From NCBI RefSeq assembly GCF_002160015.1, contig NZ_NFJT01000006.1, positions 62,001 through 126,000 of the forward strand: a stretch of DNA of 64,000 nt, read 5' to 3'. Under the pieces are notes generated by a model that saw nothing but the letters and a program-made list of their open reading frames with translations, did not search any database and had not been told where the DNA came from. The translations under genes and the position numbers were made by a program. The stretch is from Anaerofilum sp. An201. Lineage in GTDB: Bacteria; Bacillota; Clostridia; Oscillospirales; Ruminococcaceae. The first letter of the stretch is position 1, and the number at the start of each line of letters is the position of its first letter. Positions 33,026-41,672 of the stretch are shown piece by piece.

Positions 33026-34912
33026 ATGCACAGGCAGGCGTCTCGCTTCTACCACAGCAAGGAAGCGCTGCTGAAGAGTGCGGCTTTGCTGCTGTTGGAC
33101 ATCACGCTGGTCATTTGTTGCATGGTGGGGGCTTTGTGGCTGCGGTTCGATTTCAGCTTCACGAAGATCCTGCCTGTTTTCTGGCAGTCGCTGCACACCT
33201 ACATGTGGATCAACGTGGCCTGCACGGTGGCGATCAACGCGGCCTGCAAGCTGTACACCAGCCTGTGGCGGTTCGCCAGCATCGTGGAGCTGCGCAATGC
33301 GGTGATCGCCATTCTATCGTCCTCGGCTCTGCAGTACATAGGCATGTGGCTGCTCGACTGCCCCATGCCCCGCAGCTACATCTACATCTACACGCTGCTG
33401 CTGTCCTTCTGCATCATCCTGCCGCGCTTCTCCTACCGCTTTCTCAGCATCGCGCTGCGCAACCACGAGAACTTCGCCCACTCCAAGCCCATCGTCACGA
33501 TGGTGGTGGGCGCGGGCGCGGCCGGCTACATGCTGGTGCGCGAGATGAAGAACAGCCAGCACCTCAACCGCAAGATCCCCTGCATCATCGACAACGACCC
33601 CCAAAAGCAGGGCACCTACCTGCAGGGCATCCCGGTGTTCGGCCCCAAGGAGGCCATCCCCGAATACGCCAAAAAATACGGCATCGAGGAGATCATCATC
33701 GCCATCCCCACCCTGTCGGCCGAGAGCCAGCGGGACCTGCTGGAGATCTGCCAGGAGACCGCCTGCAAGGTGCAGATCCTGCCCGGCATCTACCAGATGG
33801 TGAACAAGGAGATCGACGTGTCGATGCTGCGCGACGTGTGCATCGAGGACCTGCTGGGGCGCGACCCCATCCAGCTGCGGATGGACAAGATCACCGAATA
33901 CATCGGCGGCAAGGTGATCCTGGTCACCGGCGGCGGCGGTTCGATCGGCAGCGAGATCTGCCGGCAGGTGGCGCTGCACAATCCGCGGCAGCTGATTCTG
34001 GTGGACATCTACGAGAACAACGCCTACGACCTCCAGATGGAATTGAAGCGGGAATACCCCGACCTCGACCTCGTCACCCTCATCGCGTCGGTGCGCGACA
34101 AAAAGCGCATGGAGGACATCTTTGCAGCCTACCGGCCGGACATCGTCTACCACGCGGCGGCGCACAAACATGTGCCGCTGATGGAGGACAGCCCCAACGA
34201 GGCCATCAAGAACAACGTGCTGGGCACCTTCAACGTGGCGGCGGCGGCCGACAAATACAAGGTCAAGCGGATGGTGCTGATCTCCACCGACAAGGCGGTG
34301 CGGCCCACCAACGTGATGGGCGCATCCAAGCGGATGTGCGAGCTGATCGTGCAGGCGTTCAACCAGCTGTCGAGCACCGAATACGCGGCGGTGCGGTTCG
34401 GCAACGTGCTGGGCAGCAACGGCAGCGTGATCCCGCTGTTCTCCAAGCAGATCAAGGAGGGCGGCCCGGTCACCGTCACACACCCGGACATCATCCGCTA
34501 TTTCATGACCATCCCCGAGGCGGTGAACCTGGTGCTGCAGTGCGGCGCCTACGCCCGGGGCGGCGAGATCTTCATCCTGGACATGGGCAAGCCGGTGAAG
34601 ATTCTGGACATGGCAAAAAAGATGATCCGCCTGTCCGGGCATGTGCCCGACCAGGATATCAAGATCGAATTCACCGGCCTGCGGCCCGGCGAAAAGCTGT
34701 ATGAGGAGCTTCTGATCGACGAGAAGAACCTGGTCCGCACCGAGAACGACCGCATCTTCGTGGTGCGGATGGGCGAGATCAATGCACAGGCCATGTGCGG
34801 GCAGATTCAGCGTCTGATCGACATGGCATACAACGAAACCAGAGACATCCGGCAGGCGATCCAGCAGATCGTGCCGGAATATCGCATGCGGGGCGAGGAG
34901 AATCATGGATAA
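33026..34912 (+). CDS. FlaA1/CapD/EpsC-type nucleotide-sugar 4,6-dehydratase
   Basis: 628 residues from the ATG at 33026 (AAGGGG upstream). Four N-terminal transmembrane helices (about 17-115) are followed by a CoA-binding-like Rossmann domain (VVGAGAAGYMLVREM) and an extended SDR domain. The SDR domain has VTGGGGSIGSEICRQV near residue 292, AAAHKHVPLMED, and STDKAVRPTNVMGASKR. The Ser-Met-Lys arrangement replacing Tyr is that of the WbpM/CapD class, which makes UDP-4-keto-6-deoxy-GlcNAc. The product feeds the initiating transferase encoded next, with an 8-bp overlap. First gene of the capsule/EPS locus. Confidence 0.9.
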   Translation: MHRQASRFYHSKEALLKSAALLLLDITLVICCMVGALWLRFDFSFTKILPVFWQSLHTYMWINVACTVAINAACKLYTSLWRFASIVELRNAVIAILSSSALQYIGMWLLDCPMPRSYIYIYTLLLSFCIILPRFSYRFLSIALRNHENFAHSKPIVTMVVGAGAAGYMLVREMKNSQHLNRKIPCIIDNDPQKQGTYLQGIPVFGPKEAIPEYAKKYGIEEIIIAIPTLSAESQRDLLEICQETACKVQILPGIYQMVNKEIDVSMLRDVCIEDLLGRDPIQLRMDKITEYIGGKVILVTGGGGSIGSEICRQVALHNPRQLILVDIYENNAYDLQMELKREYPDLDLVTLIASVRDKKRMEDIFAAYRPDIVYHAAAHKHVPLMEDSPNEAIKNNVLGTFNVAAAADKYKVKRMVLISTDKAVRPTNVMGASKRMCELIVQAFNQLSSTEYAAVRFGNVLGSNGSVIPLFSKQIKEGGPVTVTHPDIIRYFMTIPEAVNLVLQCGAYARGGEIFILDMGKPVKILDMAKKMIRLSGHVPDQDIKIEFTGLRPGEKLYEELLIDEKNLVRTENDRIFVVRMGEINAQAMCGQIQRLIDMAYNETRDIRQAIQQIVPEYRMRGEENHG

Positions 34913-36737
34913 CTATCGTGTGGAGGAACGCAATACCCTATACCATCCCGGCTTCACGCGGGGACAGCGGCTGTATATGGGCGTGCAGAGGGCGGCAAGC
35001 TTTCTCTGTGCGCTGCTTGGGCTTGTGCTGCTGTCGCCGGTGTTCCTGGCCCTGTCGCTGTGGATCGTGCTGGACAGCCGGGGGCCGGTGTTCTTTGTGC
35101 AGAAACGGGTGGCGCGGTCGGCCGATGACGGCAGCTACCGCTTTTTCCCCATCTACAAATTCCGCACCATGTACACCGACACCCCGCACGACATGCCCAC
35201 CCATCTTTTGCAGAACTCGGACGCCTGCATCACCCGGGCCGGGCGTTTCCTGCGGCGCACCAGCCTGGACGAACTGCCTCAGCTGTTCAACGTGCTGAAA
35301 GGGGACATGAACCTCATCGGCCCGCGCCCGGCGCTGTACAACCAGGAGAACCTGATGGCCGAGCGCGACCGCTACGGCGCGAACTTCGTGCGCCCGGGCA
35401 TCACCGGCCTGGCGCAGGTGCTGGGCCGCGACGAGCTGCCCATCCCGCAGAAAGCGCGCTACGACGGCATATATGCCCAGCATGTGGGCCTGCGGCTGGA
35501 TCTGTTCTGCCTTGTGCGCACCGTGCGGGTGGTGCTGAAAAGCGAGGGCGTGGTGGAGGGCGGCACCGGCGCGATGGCCGCCGCCGAAAAAAAGAAAAAG
35601 ATCCTCATCTGCACCAACCACTCCTATATGCTCTACCAGTTCCGCCGCGAACTGATCGAGCAGCTGGTGCAGGACTACGAGGTGGTGCTCAGCATGCCCT
35701 TTGTGGGCCACGAGGACGATTTCGAGGCGATGGGCTGCCGCTGTGTGAAAACCAACCTGGACCGCCGCAGCATCAATCCCTTCACCGACCTCAAGCTGCT
35801 TACCTTTTATAATAAGCTGCTCAAGCGCGAAAAGCCGGACAAGGTCATCACCTACTCCATCAAGCCGAACATCTACGCGGGGCTTTTGTGCCGCCTGCGG
35901 CGCATCCCCTACTGCGCCAACGTGCAGGGGCTGGGCACCGCGTTCCAGAAAAAGGTGCTGGCGCAGTTTGTGGGCATGCTGTACCGGCTGGCCTTCGGCC
36001 GGGTGCAGGTGGTGTTCTTCGAGAACTCCACCAACGCGCAGGAGTTCGCGGCGCGGCATCTGGTGCGCACCAGCCGCATCCGTATTCTCAACGGCGCCGG
36101 TGTGAACCTGGAGCGGTATACATATCTGCCCCACCGGAACCGCTCGGAGGAGCAGGCCGATACCCGGCATTTCCTGTTCGTGGGACGCATCATGCGGGAA
36201 AAGGGCGTGGACGAGCTGTTTGAAGCCATGCGCCGGCTGCGCCGCAAATACGGCAGCCGGGTGATTCTGGATATTGTGGGCTTCTTCGAGGAGGAGTACG
36301 CCGGCACCGTCAAGCAGCTGCAGGAGGAGGGCGCGGTGATATACCACGGCTTCCAGACCGACCCGCGCCCCTTCTATGAACTGGCGGACGTGGTGGTGCT
36401 GCCGTCCTACCATGAGGGCATGAGCAACGTGCTGCTGGAGGCGTCCGCGATGGGACGCCCGGTGATCACCAGCAACATCCCCGGCTGCCGGGAGGCGGTG
36501 GAGGACGGCCGCACCGGCTATCTGTGCACCCCCAAAAACGCGGATATGCTCTACAACAAGATGGAGCTGATGATGGGCAAGACGATGGCCGAGCTGGACG
36601 AGATGGGCTGCGCGGCCCGCCGCCGGATGGAGGCCATGTTCGACAAGCGGCAGATCGTGGTGCAGACGATGGATATGCTGGGGCTGCACGAGAGCAGCCC
36701 GGCGCAGGAGCGGAAAACACCGGCCGTGTCTCTGTGA
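34905..36737 (+). CDS. Fusion: initiating phosphoglycosyl transferase + GT4 glycosyltransferase
   Basis: 610 residues. Residues 1-220 form a small monotopic sugar-phosphate transferase: membrane helix around 30-52, KFRTMYTDT, RRTSLDELPQLFNVLKGDMN, LIGPRPAL and RPGITGLAQVLGRD. Residues 230-600 are a complete GT-B glycosyltransferase 4: KILICTNHSYMLYQFRREL, HFLFVGRIMREKGVDELF and YHEGMSNVLLEASAMGRP. The fused protein would load a sugar phosphate on undecaprenyl phosphate and add the next sugar. The two halves are usually separate genes. The frame is continuous through the junction (about 35565-35600), with an AAAEKKKK linker. Confidence 0.9.
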   Translation: MDNYRVEERNTLYHPGFTRGQRLYMGVQRAASFLCALLGLVLLSPVFLALSLWIVLDSRGPVFFVQKRVARSADDGSYRFFPIYKFRTMYTDTPHDMPTHLLQNSDACITRAGRFLRRTSLDELPQLFNVLKGDMNLIGPRPALYNQENLMAERDRYGANFVRPGITGLAQVLGRDELPIPQKARYDGIYAQHVGLRLDLFCLVRTVRVVLKSEGVVEGGTGAMAAAEKKKKILICTNHSYMLYQFRRELIEQLVQDYEVVLSMPFVGHEDDFEAMGCRCVKTNLDRRSINPFTDLKLLTFYNKLLKREKPDKVITYSIKPNIYAGLLCRLRRIPYCANVQGLGTAFQKKVLAQFVGMLYRLAFGRVQVVFFENSTNAQEFAARHLVRTSRIRILNGAGVNLERYTYLPHRNRSEEQADTRHFLFVGRIMREKGVDELFEAMRRLRRKYGSRVILDIVGFFEEEYAGTVKQLQEEGAVIYHGFQTDPRPFYELADVVVLPSYHEGMSNVLLEASAMGRPVITSNIPGCREAVEDGRTGYLCTPKNADMLYNKMELMMGKTMAELDEMGCAARRRMEAMFDKRQIVVQTMDMLGLHESSPAQERKTPAVSL

Positions 36738-36843
36738 GGGCAAAGCGCCGAAAATCCGGCCGTCTGCCGGGCCGGGACTGTACAATTTGCCCCGTGCATC
36801 AATCTGATAGACAACTGTGCAAAAAATTTTACAGAAAACCCCG

Positions 36844-36871
36844 TTGACAATGATAGAAACTGTGTTAAGAT
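36844..36871 (+). promoter_or_regulatory. Promoter of cassette 1
   Basis: TTGACA (36844-36849), 16 bp ending in TGT, -10 TAAGAT (36866-36871); 45 bp before the PqqD-like gene. Confidence 0.7.
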
Positions 36872-36915
36872 AAAGAAGAGACGACAAGTGGTGTTGCCTC
36901 TTGGAGGGGAGGGGG

Positions 36916-37227
36916 ATGCTGTTGGAGCAAACCATGGAAAAGCGATATGCGGCAAATCCCAACTTTCTGCTGCGGGAGATCGGCGGCGAAGCCGTGCTGG
37001 TTCCGCTGAGCGACGCGGGTGTGTTCGAAAACACCGTGCTTTCGCTGAACGAGACCTGCCGGTTTTTGTGGCAGCTCTTTCAGACGCCTACCACAGTGCA
37101 GGGAGCCATCGACGCGGCGGTGGGGGCGTATGAAGGCCCCCGCGAGGAGATTGTTTCGGGCGTTTGCAGTTTTATCCAGGAATACGTACGGTATGGATTA
37201 TTAAGGGAGGAACAACACAATGAGTAA
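36916..37227 (+). CDS. PqqD-like peptide-binding protein (cassette 1)
   Basis: 103 residues from the ATG at 36916, GGAGG 8 bases upstream. Single PqqD/RRE-like domain: NPNFLLREIGGEAVLVPLSD, then a winged helical part (LSLNETCRFLWQLFQTPTT) and C-terminal helices. PqqD proteins bind the leader of a ribosomal peptide and present it to a radical SAM enzyme. It overlaps the candidate substrate gene by 8 bp, and a radical SAM/SPASM gene follows, so the same role is likely. Family call good, function by context. Confidence 0.82.
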   Translation: MLLEQTMEKRYAANPNFLLREIGGEAVLVPLSDAGVFENTVLSLNETCRFLWQLFQTPTTVQGAIDAAVGAYEGPREEIVSGVCSFIQEYVRYGLLREEQHNE

Positions 37228-37609
37228 GAATGTATGGGTACAGCCCCAGACGGCTGTGCAGCAGTTTGTGGCCAACGAGTATGTGGCGGCCTGCGGCGAC
37301 GAGAACAAGGTTTATAAGTTTACTTGTGAAGCCGGTGGTGGCGGCAACGGCACCGTATATCTGGATAGTAATGGGAATGGCCAATGGGATTTTATTGGCG
37401 ATGAGATGTTGACTCTGGCCGGGTATCATGCCTGCGGCGCAACGCACGAGGCTCCTACTACCGACGACTTTCAGGAAGGTTTCTTCATTACGGGCGTAGT
37501 CCCTCCTTACAATGTACAGAAAGTTATTGTTTGGAGAGGCGAAGATGGTCACAATGTTCACTGCACCACCAACCTGGACATGACTACTTGGCCTACTGCC
37601 AAGTCTTAA
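37220..37609 (+). CDS. Candidate modified peptide/protein substrate (cassette 1)
   Basis: 129 residues, RBS GGGAGGAACAAC before the ATG. Not a recognised enzyme. The N-terminus K3-x2-W6-x2-P9...F16-x2-N19-x2-V22-A23-x-C25 matches the pattern in the second candidate (48699-49055) and looks like a recognition leader. The rest has four Cys (25, 36, 72, 115), a DSNGNGQWD loop (49-57) resembling a calcium-binding DxDxDGxxD, and a conserved-looking end VHCTTNLDMTTWPTAKS with a C-terminal Ser. AT-richer than its neighbours. Followed at once by a terminator, which would give more substrate than enzyme. Size is large for a RiPP precursor; a modified secreted protein is possible. Confidence 0.6.
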   Translation: MSKNVWVQPQTAVQQFVANEYVAACGDENKVYKFTCEAGGGGNGTVYLDSNGNGQWDFIGDEMLTLAGYHACGATHEAPTTDDFQEGFFITGVVPPYNVQKVIVWRGEDGHNVHCTTNLDMTTWPTAKS

Positions 37610-37631
37610 CCGCAAGAAACAAAAATACAGC

Positions 37632-37677
37632 ACCGGCGCTTCGGCGGGGTATTCCCCGTTTGGGGCGCCGGTTTTTT
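37632..37677 (+). terminator. Terminator directly after the candidate substrate gene
   Basis: ACCGGCGC / GCGCCGGT outer stem with an inner GGCGGGG/CCCCG hairpin and T6; partial read-through would express the downstream enzymes at lower level. Confidence 0.8.
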
Positions 37678-37686
37678 GCACCCCAA

Positions 37687-37853
37687 GCCTTCCCCTGGCA
37701 GGGGAAGGTGCCCCCGTATGGGGGCGGATGAGGTCGAATCTTTCCCCTTCCACCGCACCCCTGGGCCGGGGACTTGGGGCGGGATTTGCGAAAACCGGCA
37801 GACTTCCCCTCATCAGTCGCCGTCCGGCGACAGCTTCCCCCCAAGGGGAAGCC
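37687..37853. repeat. Dispersed hairpin repeat, copy 4 (module B forward, module A reverse)
   Basis: B at 37687-37738 (variable stem GCCCCC-GTAT-GGGGGC, then GGATGAGGTCGAA). A in reverse at 37802-37853 (CCCCTCATCAG, variable stem GTCGCCG-TC-CGGCGAC). Located inside the cassette 1 gene cluster. Confidence 0.85.
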
Positions 37854-37897
37854 TTTGGCGGCCGCCAACATTTTTTCTGCCCGAAAGGAGCCTTTGT

Positions 37898-39010
37898 ATG
37901 GACGACATCCGCGAATTTTCCACCGTCGAGCAGATGCTGCTGGACAATGCCCGCAAAAAACACATCCCGGCCAACGGCAGCATCGAGCTGCTGCCGCTGT
38001 GCAACATGAACTGCGACATGTGCTATGTGCGCCTGAGCCGCGAGGAGATGGAGCGGCAGGGCCGTCTGCGCACGGCGGAGGAATGGCTGGAGATCGGCCG
38101 CCAGATGCAGGCTGCCGGCGTGCTGTTTCTGCTTCTCACCGGCGGCGAGCCGCTTTTGTATCCCGGCTTCAAAGAGCTGTATCTGGGCCTGAAACAGCTG
38201 GGCATGATTCTCACCATCAACACAAACGGCACCCTGATCGACGAGGAATGGGCCGATTTCTTCGCCGCCCACAAGCCCCGCCGCATCAACATCACCCTCT
38301 ACGGCGTGAACGAAACCACCTATGCGAACCTGTGCCATTATCCGGGCGGCTTTGAAAAGGCGACCCGGGCCATCCGCCTGCTGCGCGAGCGGAAGATTGA
38401 CGTAAAAATCAGCAACAGCGCTGTGAAATCCAACCGGGAAGATCTCACTCGTTTGCACAGCATCGGCAAGGATTTGGATTGCCCGGTGCGGGTGGACAGC
38501 TACATGATGCCCGCCGCCCGGGAGCGCACCCAGCCCTTTGCGATGCAGTCCCGGCTAACACCGGAACAAGCAGCTTCCATCTGGATACAATCGCTGAAAC
38601 TTGAGATGGAACCCTACTTATTCCGCCAGTATGTGCAGCAGAGCATCCAGCGCGCCCGGCAGACCCCGGAAGGCCCGGCCGAACCCGGCCGGATGACTTG
38701 CATGGCCGGCAGCTGCTCCTTCACCATCAACTGGCAGGGCGAGATGCGCCCCTGCGTGATCCTCTCCAGCCCCTCGGTGCCGGTGTTTTCGCTGGGATTT
38801 TCCGCCGCCTGGGAGAAAATCGTGCAGGAATGTGATACAATACGGTTGAACCCCCAGTGCTCGGTGTGCAGTCTGCGGCATCTGTGCCGCACCTGCGCGG
38901 CCAGCGCGCTGCTGGAGGAGGGCCGCTATGATGCCGTGCCGCGGTATATGTGCCGCTATGCCGCCGAGACGCTGCGCCTTTTGCAGCAGGAGGATCTGGA
39001 AAATGGATAA
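37898..39010 (+). CDS. Radical SAM/SPASM peptide-modifying enzyme (cassette 1)
   Basis: 370 residues from the ATG at 37898 (AAGGAG upstream). Radical SAM cluster motif C35-x3-C39-x2-C42 (PLCNMNCDMCY) and the SAM-binding LLTGGEPLL near residue 86. The C-terminal third is cysteine-rich (CMAGSC, RPCVIL, NPQCSVCSLRHLCRTCAAS, YMCRY), a SPASM-type arrangement for auxiliary 4Fe-4S clusters. Such enzymes form thioether, C-C or epimerised residues in peptides. The neighbouring PqqD-like gene and substrate-like ORF support this; the reaction cannot be predicted. Homologous to the enzyme at 47576-48718. Overlaps the kinase gene by 8 bp. Confidence 0.88.
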   Translation: MDDIREFSTVEQMLLDNARKKHIPANGSIELLPLCNMNCDMCYVRLSREEMERQGRLRTAEEWLEIGRQMQAAGVLFLLLTGGEPLLYPGFKELYLGLKQLGMILTINTNGTLIDEEWADFFAAHKPRRINITLYGVNETTYANLCHYPGGFEKATRAIRLLRERKIDVKISNSAVKSNREDLTRLHSIGKDLDCPVRVDSYMMPAARERTQPFAMQSRLTPEQAASIWIQSLKLEMEPYLFRQYVQQSIQRARQTPEGPAEPGRMTCMAGSCSFTINWQGEMRPCVILSSPSVPVFSLGFSAAWEKIVQECDTIRLNPQCSVCSLRHLCRTCAASALLEEGRYDAVPRYMCRYAAETLRLLQQEDLENG

Positions 39011-39854
39011 GACATTTTGCATCGGGGAGTTCGTGTTCCGGCTGCGCTGCCCCGACGAGATACAGCCCCCCGCCAACTTTTTGCAGTTCGCCGCCGACGA
39101 CGGCCGCCCCGTGCAGTTCACCTACGACATTGAGGTGGCCGATGAACTGCCCCGGCCGGAAACCATCCTCGTGCGCCATCCCGACCTCGCGGTCTTTTCC
39201 ACGCCGGGCGGGGAAGGGCGGCTTCTGAATGTCCGCGGGGAGACCGAGTTCTACGCCTGCTACCGGGAGACCGACGCCGCACACGCCCGCATCTCCGTGA
39301 CGCCCGAAAAGCTGGACAGCCTGCGCATCGACACCATGTTCGTCTCGCTGCTGGCGCTGGAACGCCGGATGATCGAGCGCGGCGGCATGGTGCTGCACTG
39401 CGCGTATGTCCACTACAACGGGAAGGCCATCCTGTTTTCGGCGCCGTCCGGCACCGGCAAGAGCACGCAGGCCGGTTTGTGGGAGCAGTATCGCGGCGCC
39501 GACACCGTGAACGGCGACCGCGCGCTGCTGGCCTGCCCGGGCGGCGTGTGGACGGCGCAGGGCTGGCCGGTGTGCGGCAGCTCGAAGATCTGCCACCTGC
39601 GCGCGCTGCCCATCCACGCCATCGTGATGCTGCGGCAGGCGCCCGAAAACACGGTGCAGCGGCTGCATCCGGCCCGGGCCTTTGCCCTGCTCTACACCCA
39701 GATCACCGCCAACCGCTGGAACCAGGCCGCCCATCTGCGCACCATCGGGCTGATCGAACAGCTGGCGGGGCAGGTGCCGGTGTTCGAGCTGGGCTGCACC
39801 ATCTCGCAGCAGGCGGTGGACTGCCTGGCACAGGCGCTGTATCCCGCCGAATAA
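39003..39854 (+). CDS. HprK-like kinase (cassette 1)
   Basis: 283 residues. The C-terminal half carries the HPr kinase/PEPCK-type P-loop: LHCAYVHYNGKAILFSAPSG followed by TGKST (Walker A about 147-155), then TVNGDRALL. The first 130 residues have no recognised match. HPr itself is not encoded nearby and the N-terminal HprK domain is missing, so it is probably not the carbon-catabolite kinase. HprK relatives in lasso-peptide clusters (paeninodin) phosphorylate the C-terminal Ser of the precursor. The candidate substrate here ends in Ser. Start at 39003 inside the radical SAM gene. Confidence 0.78.
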   Translation: MDKTFCIGEFVFRLRCPDEIQPPANFLQFAADDGRPVQFTYDIEVADELPRPETILVRHPDLAVFSTPGGEGRLLNVRGETEFYACYRETDAAHARISVTPEKLDSLRIDTMFVSLLALERRMIERGGMVLHCAYVHYNGKAILFSAPSGTGKSTQAGLWEQYRGADTVNGDRALLACPGGVWTAQGWPVCGSSKICHLRALPIHAIVMLRQAPENTVQRLHPARAFALLYTQITANRWNQAAHLRTIGLIEQLAGQVPVFELGCTISQQAVDCLAQALYPAE

Positions 39855-39876
39855 GACCTCGCAAAAGGAGAGCATC

Positions 39877-41661
39877 ATGGAAGAACAGAACAACCAGCAC
39901 AAGGGCATTTCCTTCGATTCGCTGGAGACGCTCGTCCGCCGCTGGAAGGACGGCACCTTCGGCGAGATCGTGGACGACTGGAAATGGATCTTTTCCTACA
40001 GCGCGCGCTACAAGGGCGCCATCGCCTTCTATCTGTTCCTGGGCATCTTCAGCACCACGCTGGGCCTTGTGAGCAGTGTGGCCGGCAAATACATCATCGA
40101 CATCATCACCGGCCACGATTCCAGCCGCCTGTGGGTCATGATCGCGGTGATGGTGGGCAGCACGGTGTTCAGCCTGGTATTCGGCAGCCTCATCAGCCGC
40201 ATCACCGCCAAGCTGAACATCGCCATCAACAACGATATCCAGGCCGACATCTTCGACAAGATCGTCGACGCCGACTGGCTGGCCCTCAACGACTACCCCA
40301 GCGGCGACATCCTCAACCGCTTCAACGGCGACATCGGCACCGTCAGCAGCAACGCCATCAGCTGGCTGCCCTCCATCCTCATCGCCGTCTACAACTTCGT
40401 GGCCACCTTCTTCGTCATCCTCTACTACGACTGGATCATGGCGCTGTTCGCGCTGGGCACCGCGCCCTTCATGCTGCTGATGTCCCGCTTTGTGCTGAAA
40501 AAGCAGCGGGAATACAACAAGAAGATGCGCGAGATGAGCAGCGACATGATGAGCTTCGAGGTGGACACCTTCTACAACTTCGACACCATCAAGTCCTTCG
40601 GCGTGGCGCCCCACTACAGCAAAAAGCTGCGCTGGTGGCAGGGCAAATTCCGCGACGTGAGCCTGAAATACAACCTGTTCTCGATCAAGACCAACATCCT
40701 GATGTCGGTGGTGGGCACGCTGGTGCAGTTCGCGGCCTTTGGCTACTGCCTGTTCCGTCTGTGGACCGGCGGCATCACCTACGGCACCATGACCCTGTTT
40801 CTGCAGCAGCGCAGCAAGCTGTCCAGCGCGTTCAGCAGCGTGGTGAGCATCATCCCGTCCTTCCTGAACAGCTCGGTGTCGGCCCACCGCATCCGCGAGC
40901 TGGTGCAGCTGCCGCGCGAGGTGCACATCCCCGAGAGCAGCCGGATGGACCGGTTCGCCGGGCAGGGCTTCACGGTGCGCATGAAGGGCACCACCTTCTC
41001 CTACAAGGCCGGCGCCCGGGTGATCACCGATTCGGCCTTTGAGGCGAATCCCGGCGAGATCGTGGCGCTGGTGGGGCCGTCCGGCGAGGGCAAGACCACG
41101 ATGATCCGCCTGATCCTCGGCCTGATCCGCCCGCAGGAGGGCGAGGTGCTGCTGGAGGCGGGCGGCGAAGCGGTGCCCATGAACACCGAGACCCGCCACC
41201 TGTTCGCTTATGTGCCGCAGGGCAACACGATCCTGTCCGGCACCATCGCGGAGAACATGCGGGTGGTGAAGGAGGACGCCGCCGACGAGGAGATCGTGGA
41301 GGCGCTCAAGATCGCCTGCGCGTGGGATTTCGTGCAGAAGCTGCCGGGCGGCATCGACGCGCCGGTGGGCGAGCGGGGGCGCGGGCTGTCGGAAGGGCAG
41401 GCCCAGCGCATCGCCATCGCGCGCGCGGTGCTGCGCGACGCGCCCATCTTGCTGCTGGACGAGGCCACCAGCGCGCTGGACGTGACCACCGAGCGCACCG
41501 TGCTGCGCAACATCGTGCAGCGGCATCCCAACAAGACCTGCATCGTCACCACCCACCGCCCCAGCGTGCTGAACCTCTGCCAGCGCGTCTACCGCGTGAT
41601 GGACACCCGCGTCACCGCGCTGAGCGAGGAGGAGTCGAGCCGGATGGCGATGGACTTCTGA
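39877..41661 (+). CDS. ABC exporter, fused domains (cassette 1)
   Basis: 594 residues, RBS AAAAGGAG. An N-terminal extension of about 40 residues precedes a six-helix membrane domain (about 45-335). NBD: Walker A LVGPSGEGKTT, signature LSEGQAQR, Walker B ILLLDEATSALD, switch His in VTTHRPS. No peptidase C39 domain, so leader cleavage would need another protein such as the S26-type product encoded next. Placement within the cassette suggests export of the modified product; cassette 2 has no exporter and might share it. Confidence 0.87.
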   Translation: MEEQNNQHKGISFDSLETLVRRWKDGTFGEIVDDWKWIFSYSARYKGAIAFYLFLGIFSTTLGLVSSVAGKYIIDIITGHDSSRLWVMIAVMVGSTVFSLVFGSLISRITAKLNIAINNDIQADIFDKIVDADWLALNDYPSGDILNRFNGDIGTVSSNAISWLPSILIAVYNFVATFFVILYYDWIMALFALGTAPFMLLMSRFVLKKQREYNKKMREMSSDMMSFEVDTFYNFDTIKSFGVAPHYSKKLRWWQGKFRDVSLKYNLFSIKTNILMSVVGTLVQFAAFGYCLFRLWTGGITYGTMTLFLQQRSKLSSAFSSVVSIIPSFLNSSVSAHRIRELVQLPREVHIPESSRMDRFAGQGFTVRMKGTTFSYKAGARVITDSAFEANPGEIVALVGPSGEGKTTMIRLILGLIRPQEGEVLLEAGGEAVPMNTETRHLFAYVPQGNTILSGTIAENMRVVKEDAADEEIVEALKIACAWDFVQKLPGGIDAPVGERGRGLSEGQAQRIAIARAVLRDAPILLLDEATSALDVTTERTVLRNIVQRHPNKTCIVTTHRPSVLNLCQRVYRVMDTRVTALSEEESSRMAMDF

Positions 41662-41672
41662 CAGGAGGAAGC

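Noticed and set aside
37220-37609. Lasso-peptide precursor
   Set aside because: No lasso cyclase or B1/B2 leader peptidase genes are present and the ORF is far too long; only the kinase parallels lasso clusters.
39003-39854. Genuine HPr kinase/phosphorylase
   Set aside because: The N-terminal HprK domain and hallmark context (ptsH, lgt) are absent; only the P-loop half resembles HprK, and the gene sits inside a peptide-modification cassette. The same applies to 49059-49958.
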